Assembly (NCBI GenBank): GCA_934045075.1
Contig: OW203721.1
Span: 15,842,678-15,906,677, forward strand
Length of the DNA stretch: 64,000 nt
Direction of reading: 5' to 3'
Source: Yponomeuta sedellus
Taxonomy: Eukaryota; Arthropoda; Insecta; Lepidoptera; Yponomeutidae
Part shown: positions 45,901 to 56,400 of the stretch, in pieces
How the letters are laid out: every line of letters starts with the position of its first letter
Numbering within the stretch: position 1 is the first letter of the stretch
Position numbers and translations under genes: made by a program
Notes under the pieces: model-generated
Databases searched by the model: none
The model's input: only the letters and a program-made list of their open reading frames with translations
What the model was told of the DNA's origin: nothing

Positions 45901-46828
45901 CCGCTTCTCCACCATGTCCAAGTTCTCGATGATCAGATTCGTCTTCAGTCGCAGGTCGTTGTGGATCTGTCCGATCGCGCGTTCTTGTCTCTGGTTTTGC
46001 GTCAGCAACTCGTCAGACTTCGGCACCAGATCATCGACTGAACTCTTGGTACCAACAACAACATCCCAAACTTCATCCATTTTCTCCGACACACTCATCA
46101 TGGGAATGATCTTGTTGACCAGAGTATCGATTTTACTCGCTTTGGTCACCGGGGATTGCGTGCTCGTTGCTGTTCTGTTCTTGAAGAGGCTATTTACATT
46201 GATTGACGCTGATTCGGGCTCTACGATGGCTGAGTGGACGTCTGCCATCATGTATAAAACTTTCCCGAGATTTTCAGAGACCAAGTTTATGTGGAATTGC
46301 AATTTCCTGTCCACGGTAGACATGGATGTTCTTAGCTGATCTATTTCCTTCGTTATCTCAGTCACTACTTCACCATTGAGCCCTTTGGCAATTTCAATAA
46401 CATTCAAGCTGATGGGTTTTTTTTCACTCGCTTCGGCGTTAATATCGTCCACGGGCAAGAAGTTGCTGTCGATTTGGTTCTTGAGGCCCACGAGTTTCGT
46501 GTCAATGTCGGAAACTTTTTGGTCTAGAGACTCTAACTTTCTGTCTAGCTGTTTCGCTTCGTTTATCCTATTCATGTTGTGACTCCGGGTGGTAGTACTT
46601 TCGGCAAGGTCGCCATCCTGGCCTAAGTGGCTGAAGAGCTTGAAGTCGAGGTTACCCAGCTTGGAGATGATGGCGTCAGTTTTGTGTATGTTGTCGTTGA
46701 CCCTGGAGTCCAGCGCTTCGACTCGTCGCATTAGATGTTCCACAGCCTTGTCCAGATTTTCTATCCTCTGTAGCTTCGTCTCAAGCGTGCTAACGATTAC
46801 CTCGAATACGTTGAATATATATTGTTCC
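27908..46828 (-). CDS. sca: Scabrous: secreted coiled-coil and fibrinogen-domain protein, 5' end missing
   Basis: Scabrous is a secreted glycoprotein that acts with Notch in spacing of neural precursors and ommatidia. Seven minus-strand exons with consistent GT-AG junctions and phases: 46828-45719, 45478-45310, 32863-32732, 31596-31409, 29942-29799, 28701-28577, 27999-27908. They give about 652 residues, against roughly 770-800 in Drosophila. The first visible exon is a long coiled coil; the second has GIIFPSVKNKPIVGNNTFAS; the last five form a fibrinogen C-terminal domain of about 226 aa with four cysteines. GGWWWKSCGRGLNGLYL and the end GIVWFRWRGWDYTLKRASMM separate it from ordinary angiopoietin or ficolin-like proteins and point to Scabrous. 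N-glycosylation sequons occur at NRT, NSS and NNT. Exon 46828 starts in phase 2 after TTTTGTTGCAG, so an upstream exon with the signal peptide is required; I did not find it up to 64 kb. AATAAA at 27465-27470 (minus) is a candidate poly(A) signal. Confidence 0.9.
28577..28701 (-). CDS. sca: scabrous exon: cysteine and tryptophan-rich block
   Basis: Encodes DNDRSSLNCASMLKGGWWWK, then SCGRGLNGLYLHDPQDLTAR and Q. It corresponds to the Ca2+-site/second disulfide block of fibrinogen domains. The CGRG sequence replaces the usual C..SNLNG. Acceptor AAATTTCAG, donor GTACGT. Confidence 0.92.
28893..28970 (-). mobile_element. SINE head, same type as 21.9 kb
   Basis: On the minus strand it reads ctgcctcgttggtgtatcgg, with B-box-like GGGTTCCA. 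Only the head is present, next to an A-rich stretch. It lies in a scabrous intron. Confidence 0.55.
29799..29942 (-). CDS. sca: scabrous exon: fibrinogen domain
   Basis: After completing an Arg codon it reads YAQYSHFKIYSEAEYYKLEI, EGYEGNAGDSLNDPWYGSNN and SPFSTYN. The acceptor is TTCTCCAG and the donor GTATGT; phase 2 at both sides. Confidence 0.92.
30571..30972 (+). mobile_element. 5S-headed SINE, copy 3 (rearranged head)
   Basis: Same body and tail as the other copies (CCCCAGCAGTGGGGAC, then gttgatatcg). The head contains an extra fold-back: ggataggtgacag is followed by ctgtcacccatcc. The flanks ttcatgtggtaca and ttcatggtaaa look like an imperfect target duplication. It lies in a scabrous intron. 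Confidence 0.82.
31409..31596 (-). CDS. sca: scabrous exon: fibrinogen domain, middle
   Basis: Encodes VIHRRDDFGVPAENFNRDWN, DYKNGFGDPSREFWLGNENI and MLRIELEDFDGNK. This is the signature block of fibrinogen-related domains. Acceptor CCTCGTGCAG, donor GTGGGC, phase 2 end. Confidence 0.92.
32732..32863 (-). CDS. sca: scabrous exon: start of fibrinogen domain
   Basis: Encodes GYSCIDLLGAGMRESGVYYL, then QIRGTTYWFLKVYCEQNVAD and GGWT. It is 132 nt, phase 0 both sides, with acceptor CCGGTTTGCAG and donor GTTAGT. It contains the first two domain cysteines. The open frame upstream of 32863 is intronic read-through. Confidence 0.88.
33785..33906. repeat. tRNA-like palindrome, second copy
   Basis: Same family as 21417-21584, shorter: 'cagaggctaaaagttccacc' pairs with 'ggtggaatttttagcctct'. 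The centre is deleted after 'ctggctaactgtgccag'. It lies in a scabrous intron. Confidence 0.8.
34004..35348. mobile_element. TIR element, 1345 bp, TATA flanks, unknown superfamily
   Basis: Inverted ends TCGACAGTGGAAATTTCAAA match over more than 30 bp with two mismatches. TATA lies on both sides (34000-34003 and 35349-35352). A CGTAAGGGA motif recurs near both ends (34028, 34044, 35073, 35113, 35145). The interior is AT-rich without a recognisable transposase. It lies in the scabrous 12.4-kb intron... next to exon 32863. Confidence 0.8.
36638..37304. mobile_element. hAT-like MITE (CAGGGCCGGATTA ends) with a nested MITE
   Basis: Ends CAGGGCCGGATTA and TAATCCGGCCCTG. The 8-bp flanks cgcaggat and ctcactat match poorly, so superfamily assignment rests on the ends. 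A second element is inserted at 36950-37189. Confidence 0.65.
36950..37189. mobile_element. MITE, 240 bp, TA target, nested in the hAT-like MITE
   Basis: Ends CTTTGCGAAATTCC and GGAATTTCGCAAAG, flanked by TA. It contains the hairpin cctcaggctcacaa/gtgcctgagg and 'gaggcgaaacgcgtcgcg', a sequence that recurs in lepidopteran genomes. Confidence 0.8.
37691..40725 (-). pseudogene. LINE ORF2 (endonuclease and reverse transcriptase), broken
   Basis: Starts MNQMSAITSMLAELIDQTNV, then the apurinic-type endonuclease motifs LCLWNANGL and SETHVT (40650-40520). Frame changes occur near 40260 and 39945. An RT block follows at 39815-39320 (NKAPEYDLITSRVI), then the SINE, then PDHQFGFRFNQG, LDISQAFDRVWHEGL and FADDTAILATHV (about 38384-38349). 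The C-terminal part ends KIPQDLLNSQ at 37691. The catalytic FADD motif is intact, but the reading frame is not continuous, so the copy is inactive. Confidence 0.85.
38930..39300 (+). mobile_element. 5S-headed SINE, full length, copy 4 (inside the LINE)
   Basis: Flanked by a perfect 11-bp target duplication, atggcattgaa at 38919-38929 and 39301-39311. The head contains GGTTAAGCAAC, GGCGCGGTCAGGTACGGGAT and GGGTGAGCG, matching the A-box to C-box region of 5S rRNA genes. The end has CCCCAGCAGTGGGGAC and then a gttgataacg tail. It interrupts the RT coding region of the Jockey element. Confidence 0.9.
40876..41859 (-). CDS. LINE ORF1, gag-like RNA-binding protein with CCHC knuckles
   Basis: An intact 327-residue frame. 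The N-terminal part is polar and low complexity; the middle resembles the PRE_C2HC region of insect Jockey elements (RVVLKNVHPSTNTEEVKIAI). Three cysteine knuckles follow: CANCQRYGHTRKFC, CVKCAADHPTSNC and CILCDGNHPANYKGC. It would package LINE RNA. It is the best-preserved part of this element and has no obvious internal stop. Confidence 0.85.
   Translation of the reverse strand: MLLVQKHSYKMSENNQKVLTQQIFHKGLFMNRTRSNSCSDSNQKSPSEVSLQAPVENVVAVPDDSDQNWTEVSSRKRQRESPDKLSGIPKQNKTDDYWLSAPVSTSNRFSELQNEDAIRTNPTTPKESKPPPIYVSEVYTEIVKELKARNTEFYTYKLKQERSFRVVLKNVHPSTNTEEVKIAIEEHGHYVTNIWNIKKSKNKTPLPFFFVDLKPNSNNKDIYNIIGLIHFRVNFEAPRQRREIAQCANCQRYGHTRKFCFRQLRCVKCAADHPTSNCPRKERSDDVKCILCDGNHPANYKGCIVYKELHTTKFPALRKVQIKPHIS
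42242..42400. repeat. Dispersed repeat, 'KCQNL' family
   Basis: Plus strand reads MARMSRFTAPKCQNLAINVL, parallel to the minus-strand reading at 1353-1460. It is probably a transposon-derived repeat rather than a gene. Confidence 0.5.
43765..44128 (-). mobile_element. 5S-headed SINE, copy 5 (full length)
   Basis: Minus-oriented copy: tail side gttatcaacccttg, end hairpin, body, and 5S-like head ending ggccacgagcgcttc. The flanks tatattt and tatatta are a probable short target duplication. The open frames here are shadows of the SINE. Confidence 0.85.
45310..45478 (-). CDS. sca: scabrous exon: linker
   Basis: Completes the split Ser codon, then reads PNPTSASPVTVTPASNSSVR, PASRKGGIIFPSVKNKPIVG and NNTFASEIVANYKDVK. 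It ends in phase 0 at donor GTAAGTACC. The acceptor is GTCGCCTGCAG. It carries two N-glycosylation sequons (NSS, NNT). Confidence 0.85.
45719..46828 (-). CDS. sca: scabrous exon: coiled-coil region
   Basis: A 1110-nt exon, phase 2 at both ends, encoding about 369 residues. Heptad-like segments are visible (LQRIENLDKAVEHLMRRVEA, LDRKLESLDQKVSDIDTKLV, NLDMVEKRLKKQEDDVATLA). There is a sequon NRTAT and a proline/threonine-rich end (VTDPPATAAPTSATSTSN). The open frame runs on upstream to 47052, but the acceptor TTTTGTTGCAG and the loss of coiled-coil character mark the real exon start. Confidence 0.85.
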
Positions 46829-47052
46829 CTGCAACAAAAGAGAAATGTCTTCATTAATGGCTTGTGCATAGCGGACGGCAACATTTCAGATAAAAATGTA
46901 ATTATGTTTACACCGACAATTAAACACTTAAGACCAAGAATCAATTTACCGACGAGCCGAAAGGCGCGACAACGTGCAAAGCAATATCCGCCTTTCATCG
47001 GATCAATTTTGATAATTGAGATATTTAGAGGATAATAGCGACAAAACGACAA

Positions 47053-49590
47053 CGCCGCATGGGGCCCATTAGCGCGATTGCACCTACAATCGGCTGCAGT
47101 TAAAGTGACATACGCGGCAATTGCGCAATCAGAGAAATAGAAACTTTAAAACGTGTGTATTACATGCGTGGTGGCCACGTGAGTTAGCTACATCTTGGAG
47201 GCCTTCCCAGCAATAGTAAGGGATTATTGTAAAGAAAAAATATAGTACTTCACCTATTCTAATTAGTTGCTTGCAAAAGTAGGTTCAAAATAGGTTAGGT
47301 ACTCTTATTTTTTTTCTAAAAATGTCAACTTGTAGTCTAAAAGACAATATATACATACGCAAGTCTGGTATTAGTAAGTACACGCTTACGGCTTACGTTT
47401 ATATTACCTCAACTGCAAAACGGATTTGCCCGTGGGTCAAGTGCCTACATATCTACCTACTTTGCTGTACTTGTGAGAATTTAACAACCACTAATGCCAT
47501 CTAACGATTACATTAGACTTAAATGCACATAGCATAAATTAATTACCGACAGTTAAAGTGAATAACAGGGTCTAATAGGACATTAATTTTATAACTACGA
47601 ATATCGCACATTTAAAGCTGGACATGTATAAGTGAATTTGACGTTGTTAAGTGACCATATTACTAAACATGCCTCAATCATGTTAGTTAGGAATCGATTG
47701 TTGCACTCTTGGACCGTCTTCGGATCGCGTGTTTGATTGACAATGTTGGCACGCTCAAGACTGGTACTTCGTAGTAACCTCCATGACAGCTCCAGTAAGC
47801 CCTTTGACCCGCGTTTTGGCCGCAAATGTTGGCCAACAATAGCAAATGTCAGATATGACAACTTTTACGCTCGTGCGAACTGTGGCCTAGTGTGACAGAA
47901 AGGTGTGGAAACTTCCATCAGATCGAGCTCTAGATTCCAACGGTACTTGTCGATTTATAGCACAACTGAACTGAATGTTACGCATTCGCCGCCCGAATAC
48001 AGCCAAGTGTTGCGAAGTTGCCTCGTTCTAGCAGCGGATACACGGCGTTCTGCCTACGCCCGCCAGGACAACGATTATGCCAGTGTTATTTCGAACAAAG
48101 AGACGATTTATGGACACATTAGTCCTGTTTAAATGCTAATGGACGCATGGGAGCTTAAATTTAGCCCTTTACCAAGGTAGATCTCGCGACTACGGCATTG
48201 TCTTCCAAGTCTCAGAAGTTCGGAAGTACCAACAATACTTTCTTATCTAACATCGAAGTAACGGACTGTACTTGCAAGCCTACCTACTCTCGTGTAATAA
48301 CTGCGTTATTGTTATGTTAATCACAAGTAAATTACAAGAAAATAAAGAGAGTTCACAGTCTTATTCTCTCTAAAACTCTACTTTGAAAAGTGACTGATCC
48401 AATATTGCCTAAAAAAGAAGTTTTGCTCAAAAGAAAGTAAGAGAGATTATATTGAAATTGGTAAGCTAGGTTAATTTTTTAGCTAAAGTTAGCCTTTGAA
48501 ATGCGATGGTGTATTACACCAAATGCCAATGCTCAGATTTCACTCTTTTTCACATATTACATATCGTTCGCTATTTTGCTAACTAAATTGGGTTCTCTGA
48601 GACCGACTGCATTCGCGACTATTCGCAAGGCAGGGTTCTTCAGGGCTGGTTCCGTGATTACATAACAAAACATAACATTTACATACAAGCACATACATTG
48701 CTTCTGGCCCCACTCTAGGATACCCTGTGTCGTGGGAACCAGAAACAACGACATCACAAACATGTAAACATCCAAGACCTGGGCTTTTTTTTTTGTTCCC
48801 AGCCGGGATTCGAACCCGGTTCATTTCAAGTTTCGATTCGATCCGCTTAATTGGATCTACAACACATCTGAGAAACGTAAATCGGTAGTTAAACATTAAA
48901 CCACACAAAACAATTGGCTCACGTGCTAAACGTTGATTGCTGTAGCAGGTATCATAAGTAGTTCCTATGTAATACTCGTATTTTTATTACCTTTAGGTAC
49001 GTACACTACGATGAAATAGATATCAAAAACATTTAAAACGGAGCACAAACGCAACCGAGTTGTATAGTTCCGTTTTTTTTGTAACAGCGAGGTCGTACAT
49101 TTTTTTAAAAATATAGGCAAGCAATTTTAATGTATGACTAGACTTATGACAATAATTTATTTACTAGGCGTAACAAAATTCCCCTAACACATCCGAAAAC
49201 CGTGGTTCTACTGGTCAGTAATAGCAACTTTTAAAATAGAGAAAAAATCGAAATGGCGCAATAATATTAGTTACCATCCGCTTAATTTAAATGTTCCTTA
49301 TCGTAGTGTGGCCTCTTACACCATGTATATTGTATCACCATGATCGTGTCTTGGATGTTATCTATGTATTTATTGTATTAAATACATCGTCGAGTTAGCA
49401 TCTATAACACAAGTCATTCAGTTGTACTTAGTTGGACTAACGAGATCTGTGTAATATGTCAAAAAAAATTGCTCAAAATTGCTCAAAATTGCATAAAAAA
49501 ATATGGCTGGCTATCTATCTGTATTTGTACCTATCTAAAGTACTAACTTGTGAAACTGAATTTACTAAATTCACAAAAAAACTGTAGGCG
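47053..49590. other. Upstream of the visible scabrous exons
   Basis: No convincing exon with a signal peptide was found on the minus strand. A SINE remnant lies at 48640-48850; otherwise nothing recognised. Confidence 0.45.
48640..48850 (-). mobile_element. SINE remnant with tRNA-like B box
   Basis: The minus strand has GGTTCGAATCCCGGCTGGGA and 'ggtatcctagagtggggcca', as in the 21.9-kb SINE. The two open frames here are shadows of it. Confidence 0.5.
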
Positions 49591-49601
49591 TCTTTGTGTT
49601 A

Positions 49602-49925
49602 TTTCGTTATCGTTATCAACCCTTGTATGTCCCCACTCCTGGGGCACGGGTCTCTTCGGGCATCGCAGGAAGGTTAGGCCATACTCCACGACGGGGGCCA
49701 AGTCCGGGTTAGTAGTTATCAAGCCGCCCATAAGGCCTCTGACATGGCTTAACGACTGCCATTACATGACTGCCGGCACCAACGGTTTAACGTGCCTTGC
49801 GAAGCACGGAAGCGCTCGGAAAATTGGCACTAGCGGACGGTCACCCATCCTGCGCCTGACCGCGCCTGTTGTTGCTTAACTCGATTGATTCCAATCACTC
49901 GGTTCGCCTTGGCCACGAGCGCTTC
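49602..49925 (-). mobile_element. 5S-headed SINE, copy 6
   Basis: Minus-oriented, flanked by a perfect 9-bp duplication, tttgtgtta, at 49593-49601 and 49926-49934. On the element strand the tail reads gttgataacgataacgaaa, showing a GATAAC-like repeat. A stretch in the body is deleted ('gtccgggttagtagttatc'). Confidence 0.87.
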
Positions 49926-50916
49926 TTTGTGTTAATTGGGTGCATTAATTTCAGGTAAAAAGGAGATTATCCGCTGTCTCGTAATAATAGAATATTGGTC
50001 GGTAATAAGATAATTTACCAAAACGACAGTTAAATGGGACTGAAGAAAGTTGAAATGGTAATATTAAAATACTAGGTGACAACACACAAGTTTTTTTTGC
50101 ATATTTATAAGCCTACGACTATTCTCCGACCTACCAATCATACACAAAACATAAAAATCGGTGATGCCGAATCGTTTCGAAGGAGACATGATTCTTTGTA
50201 TTAGATATATAAATAATAATAATAAAGAATATTTTATCACATTATGTTAAGTGATGGCTGCGACGCGGGTCGCGCGCTCAATTTTCAAATGTCTCGCGAC
50301 TTATACACAGTGGGGAACTTGATTCGAGCCAAGCTTAGATTGACACTGTTTTTATATCATAGAAAAGTCGGGAAAAATAAAACTATCAAAATATTTCCTT
50401 CAGGTTTTTACAGGTTTCAAAATATGGGTACCCCCATCAAGTTACTTCAATAATAAAAAAACTATAGGACTTAGTTTTTTCATTTCATTCGAATAGTTTT
50501 TTTATAAAGTCGAAGACACATTAAACGCTATTTGACGACGTTTCTCCAATATAGATAAACGCTCCATGAATAATAAGGCCTTCAAAATGAAACGTCATAG
50601 TTAGAGCCCGATTTGTATGCCGCGTTTTGTACCACGAAATTAGAATGACTTTTCACAAGACAAGTATTATTCGTCAAAAAAAATTAAGCACCGGTTTATT
50701 AATACCGCTATTTATTTTTTGTGCAAGCTCTCCATTGTCAAATTCTGAGATTTGCTCCTTTAACTCCACTATACGGGCGTTTCTGGCCGTCATGCTACCA
50801 TCACCATGCACCATCCATCACTGGACACCTGCACTAACAACCATAATATGGTTCAGGGTCTTGCTTATTGTAATCGGGAGTCGCTTGCCACGCCTGGAAA
50901 GGTACTTCCTTTACGG

Positions 50917-51150
50917 TCAAAACTGTTGTCCTCTTGGTGGCTCTCTTACAGCATGCTCGAACGCTGGCAGCGCATCTTCCGGCGACAAAAAATATTTGCC
51001 TTTGAGCTTAGTGAACCTGGAGCTTGACCAGCGCTGGCCAGGAAATAACTCGTTTTGAGCGCGGGCGGAACGGGCGCGGCGTCGTGGTGGAGTAGGAACC
51101 TCGTGTTTGGTCGTTTGTTGCTCACAACAAAGAAAACTTCTGCCAAGCAT
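50917..51150 (-). pseudogene. Mariner-like transposase remnant
   Basis: One frame reads RFLLHHDAAPVPPALKTSYF, the HHDNAP block around a catalytic Asp. Another frame reads TKLKGKYFLSPEDALPAFEH, the block that normally follows 'FPKLK' in mariner transposases. The intervening segment is missing and the frames differ, so it is a decayed fragment. No ends were identified. Confidence 0.55.
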
Positions 51151-51249
51151 TTGGTACCACTGAACGCGGAACCTACCTCAGAAGATGCAGACCACCACTT
51201 TGATATACATCTTTCCAAACCAAGGTGGACCATCTTAACAGTGGAGTAG

Positions 51250-54200
51250 TCAGCGACTTCATATAATTTTTAGAGAGAGAATGTATTAGAGTATCGTTTA
51301 AGAAGAGCCCGTACCAACTTCTTTGTGTCATTACTATGCACATCGATGTACGCTCCCCCGCACTAATATACAACGTTGCTTCAGATGCTACGGTTAATTA
51401 AGTGCTTACACACTGCTCACAAAGCCGGTAACTACTCACAAAGTATCCACTTAGTATGTATGTAGGAAGCAAGCGCATGCATTGTCGGCGTAAAGCCTGG
51501 CGTCCAATAGTCTCTCCGCGTCGTATGCATGCTTCGCGGGTTTAAGTCGACTTTAGTTGACCTAGTTGACGAATTTACTAAAGTTATGCGCTGGCCCTGA
51601 CCTTGCGTAGCGTAGGTATAACCCTTGGGTTCAACAGGCACAATGAAGAAATGCGTGCTGATGAGCCATCGGCCTCCCACAGTCAACATTTCAATATGGA
51701 CTGTGGGAGAGAGATGGAACGACGTAAATTGTGTTACTTAAATAGTTTACGTTAATGTTTAAAAATGTTACTTTTTCTGATTTTGAATTATTTAAAATGC
51801 CGGTTTAAGATTCGACCTGTTCCTTTCTCAACAAGTAATACATGCGGCGATCAAAATTCGCGTCGATTCAGACGATATTTTGATTAACATTATTACAAAT
51901 TTATAGTTTATTTATGTGCCGACCAACGGCTTCGGGCGCATACTTTGTCGACTATTCATACATGGTTATGTCGGAACTTATTTTGATGGTACTTTCTAGT
52001 AGAAAGTAGAAAATGTTTGAGGCAGTCCTGTAGGTAACGGACTTCTGGACCTATGCAACTTGGTATTCTATAATAATATCTAATAGGTATCGTACTATCA
52101 TTACCTTGGTGACGATGTATAGTACACTTTTATGTAATGGGAATCATAATGGGCATTCAGTATTAATGGCACTTGATCGTGATCATAGTTTCTCGTATAG
52201 TATTACGAAACATAGATCGTGTGGAACTCAATTTTTGTCAATGCCATGTTTATGTGTTTGCGTAGGTACAAGCAGTCATTCACCATTGCGCATTATTTAT
52301 GTACCTTCGAATAGTGTTAACGAGTGAGGAAGGTACTTTGTGACCTTATTCGTATGTGACCATCATTACCAGCTTAGGTAGTTAGGTTCGAACAGCAGCA
52401 ATAACAAGAATATCATTCGGGTTTTTGCTCTCTAAGAACATTATCATCAATCAGCCCCATCGACCAAGTAGCTGCTGCAAAGTTATATAAAAATATTAAT
52501 AGTTTCTATGAATGTTCGATGCTACTCTGCCCGAGACAACTAGGCCAAAGTCGGCGGCACTACAGACCGGTTCAGAGCTCAAAATTATGTTTTAAATTCA
52601 CACTTATCATCACAGTTAAGTCCCTCGATTGGTGTAATTGTAACATATGCTAAAGAAATTCTTCTTTGCGCAAGAACGAGCTATATACAACTGTGCACTG
52701 GGTTAATGTAAAATGCTGCCGTATATTCAGCCGCGCCCGCCTAACGAGCTGCTTACAAAATCGTGCAACTTCACTTTGTTTTTGTAATTGAGCCCAGCTA
52801 TCACAAGGAGGACGCGCGATTAACATAATACAGCGTGTATTCGAGATAACGCAAAACCTGAAAAATGCATTTCAGTATAATATATCCCTCTCCCTGTTAT
52901 CAGCGAGTCTTCAACGCTGATTGGCAAATCATTTCACCACGATGATTTGACTTTGTAAGTCCAGCCTTGAAGCCGGCGCTGTTTCTATTAGAGATGTGAA
53001 CCGATTTCAGTTTTAGCACTGGTTTCCAATTTCTTAAAAAACGATTATTATATTTTTTTGTTTTATCAATTTTTCTTCAATACATTGGTCAACATAAAAA
53101 TATCGACTGTAAAGGTTCCCAAAATATTAATTTAATTTTATTGCCTTTTTAACTAATTCTTATTTCGAAAATAAACTTCGCTACCGACCGCACTCTACAA
53201 ATTGTAAAAAACATAAATGATCAGTAAATTTAAATAAACAGTTATTATAGTTTTTTCCAAAACGATTTTCTTAAGACCGGTTCACATCACTCACGTTTAC
53301 TATCACACCCGGTTTCTAGCGACTCACGAATAAGAAGTATTTATCCCTACGAAAATCTAAAAGTTTTGATAATAAATATTCTCGAGAATTATTCTCAATT
53401 TTTTTTTCTAATTCAAAATTCAAAATTCATTTTCTAAGTGACGGCCTTCTAGTTTTAAAATTGTATAAAAATGAAACAATCACAGAGAATCCATTGGCTT
53501 TGGTTTAAATTACAATTTATCGATAGAATGTCATCTCAAACTCTCTAGGTTTTGCGATATTTCGATAAAATGTTGTAGATTCAAGAAGCATGGCGACTGC
53601 CCGATTACTACCATAGGCTTGTGCTACATGTCATTGTTTGTTGCCCCATTGGGCGGGCCGCGTCGCGCGATCGCTCTGCAAATATACATATGACACGCGG
53701 CGTTGCATGCGGCGTGCCCTGCGACCTCAGCTCATTCATCCATGCACGTAATTGACTCGGTATTTGTTAATATGCTTTGTTGCCCTTCCCTGTGGCAGCC
53801 TTTTTTGTACGTGTTAGCCTGAAGGATGACAAAAGGGAGGCCATTCAATGTCGCATTGACACTCAAATTCACTTCAAATTATTTCAATTACAATAATAAT
53901 TACAATGCTTCGTCATGGGTTTAATCAGCTCCAGTCTTAGTATAACTAGGAAAACAAATTCACGTAGAGCAATTCATACTGCTCAACAGCTTTCTATCCA
54001 CTGTTTGTTGGCCAATCAATGTAGATACCTATTTGGGACAGAAACTTTGATCACAGTTTAATTGGCAGGCCGTGCCTTTGCGAGACAAGCCCCGTGTGTG
54101 TAGAGTTAAGCGGCTAGTTAGCTGTGGTCCCTAGAGACGGCAGTGTTGCGCTTGCGGCCGGTCGTTTGTTATTTACCGAAGTCACCGTCGCTAGATCATG

Positions 54201-55345
54201 AGCGGGATGCAGATAACGCGGCAAGGGCGCAGGCGGTGCCGACTGCCGCTACACAAGGTTGCGGCCGATCGCGAGCCATTATGTGGTAATAAAGCAACAT
54301 AAACCTGCCCCGCGAAAGCAAAGACATGACATACAAAACAGCTCTAACGCTATTAAGCCTAACTTTAGCGCGGCAATAAAGTTAAACGCGTTATTTGCAC
54401 CCGCCCGGACGCCGATCTGGGCACGACTCGATATAGCCACCTAATAACAGTTAAGATCGTGTGTGCTGTAATTCAACCAGACTGTGCCTTGAAAATAGTT
54501 ACCGACCGGCGTTATTGAAACGGTCTTTTAATGTTGATATCTTCTTCGAAACAACATTTCATTTATAACAGTTACAGCTTGGGTGTCATGGTCGACACGG
54601 ATTAAAATAAAAATCGGTCGCAATAATATCACATAATAATGTGTTTTGTAAAATGTAGCGTATTCTGAATTCCATCTTAAAGGTTAGTAACAGTTATTAC
54701 GTTTTGTTGCGGGCGGCGACTAATTGGGCAACATTTTGTAAGATAACGTTCAATTACAATGCGCGGTGTAAGAATGGTCTTGTACAATGTTATAACAATG
54801 TAAAAAATATAATAATTGATGGTGTACTCATACTGTTATATGTCGTGAAATATGACAGTATCGCTGCAATTAAAAACCTCATCGCCTTATGAGTGAACAT
54901 TTTCAGTTTTCGGGTAAGTAAATTTTATTCTCTTCTGATTTCACGATCATTATAGTGTGGCTATTGCATATGTACTTGTATTTTTATTAATCTGACCTTA
55001 TTGTTAGACAGATGTGGTTGTTCGGCTAAACCGTGGTAGGCAACAAAAGTAACAAGGGATCTTTACATTTGTTCAAAATCACCTTATGGCTTAGATTAAA
55101 ATAATATCAGTGATATACGTAAAAGGTGTGAAACAACCTGATCGCGATGACGTCAATTCGCATCCGATGGCGCGCGCATACGTCTCCGGAGAAAGGTTCT
55201 TGCGCAACACTTCATTATTATTATGTCGTGCGACTAGACGTTTGTAGAGTCGTCAAAACGGTCCTAAACGGTTCCAAAAACAAATGAATAAGATTAACAC
55301 TTAATAATACTATGAATTATGTATTAACACATAAGTGTGGTATAC
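51250..55345. other. No gene recognised
   Basis: Mostly unique-looking AT-rich DNA with GC-richer islands at about 53640-53760 and 54060-54440. The islands lack a usable coding frame with splice sites. They could be regulatory or a 5' exon of scabrous, but the sequence does not show this. Confidence 0.4.
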
Positions 55346-55349
55346 ACAT

Positions 55350-55590
55350 CCTAGTGGCATTATTACGAGCACGTTAGGGCGTTGGTCCCGGATGTCATGT
55401 AGCCGGCAGTCGTTAAGCTATGTCAGAGGCCTTATGCGCGGCTCGGTAATTTCTGACCGATAGGCCCGCCACTGTCTTACAATCCTCCACCAACCCGGAC
55501 TTGGCCCTCTTGGCGGAGAATGGCCTAACTTTCCTGCGATGCAGGAAGAGATCCATGCCCCAGGAGAGGGGACGTGCAAAGAGTTCATAC
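55350..55590 (+). mobile_element. 5S-headed SINE, copy 7 (5' truncated)
   Basis: Lacks the 5S-like head and begins at the 'ctagtggcatt' block. The body and the degraded end hairpin (CCCCAGGAGAGGGG) are recognisable, with more divergence than in other copies. Confidence 0.75.
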
Positions 55591-55964
55591 CACAAATACA
55601 CGTCACATGAGTCGAACGTTATAGAATGGCAGCAGTTATAGCTGAGCTAGCGAACTGTAAAAGTTAAGAACAATAGTCCGCCATATCTTTTGTAACAAAA
55701 TGCATTACAACCATATTACACTCCCCTCGTTGATATATTTGCACCTATTAACTGAGGTTTATTCCTACTGGTAAACGTGCCTTTCGAAACATTACAAAGC
55801 GTCGTTGGTGTACAGACTCTATGATTCTAAAATAATCCTTAAACCTTTAAGCTCAAAAGACTTCGGTCTTGGGCCCATTTTATGCATGTAAATATTTAAG
55901 GATTAATTTGGTATGTATCGTGCGCTCGCACGTCTTTGTCAGTTGTAACGTGGATACATTCTTC

Positions 55965-56075
55965 TTCTTAGCGTGACTATGGCAAGTCATCGCGGTGAAA
56001 GGATTTGCCAATCAGGGTAAGGGACTCGCTGATTCTCGCCATAGGTACGCCAGACGGGCTCAGTGCGTACGTCAA
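55965..56075. repeat. Dispersed repeat shared with 22.6 kb
   Basis: 'ggtgaaaggatttgccaatc' and 'aggtacgccagacgggc', parallel to 22588-22690. Confidence 0.55.
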
Positions 56076-56327
56076 GGGAGGCTCCTTTAATGCAACCTTC
56101 AATATATACATTTAGTTCATGAATTAATTGCTGTCGTTACATTCAGTTCAATTGTACCTTGCTTGGCAGGGCACGCCGCAGACGTGACGGCGCGGCCCGA
56201 TACATTGGAATGATCTCATTTCAATACCTACCCATATTGAATGAACCATTGAAAATAAAATCGATGACAGCAACTATCAAACGATCCAAACAAACTTCAG
56301 TAGATCAATATAATATATCAAATCTGA

Positions 56328-56400
56328 TTAAAAAATGGCCAAGTGCAAGCCGGGCCACGCGCATTGCACGGATCGGTAGTACGTCATAGGTCGTTAAAAT
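56328..56400 (+). repeat. Fragment of the 'ggccaagtgcgag' repeat
   Basis: 'aaaaatggccaagtgcaagc' and 'gcattgcacggatcggtag' are the left end of the element at 15106. A similar scrap lies at 58148-58195. Confidence 0.5.

Noticed and set aside
50627..51058. 143-residue plus frame as a membrane protein gene
   Set aside because: It overlaps the mariner remnant on the other strand and has no recognisable domain or splice context.
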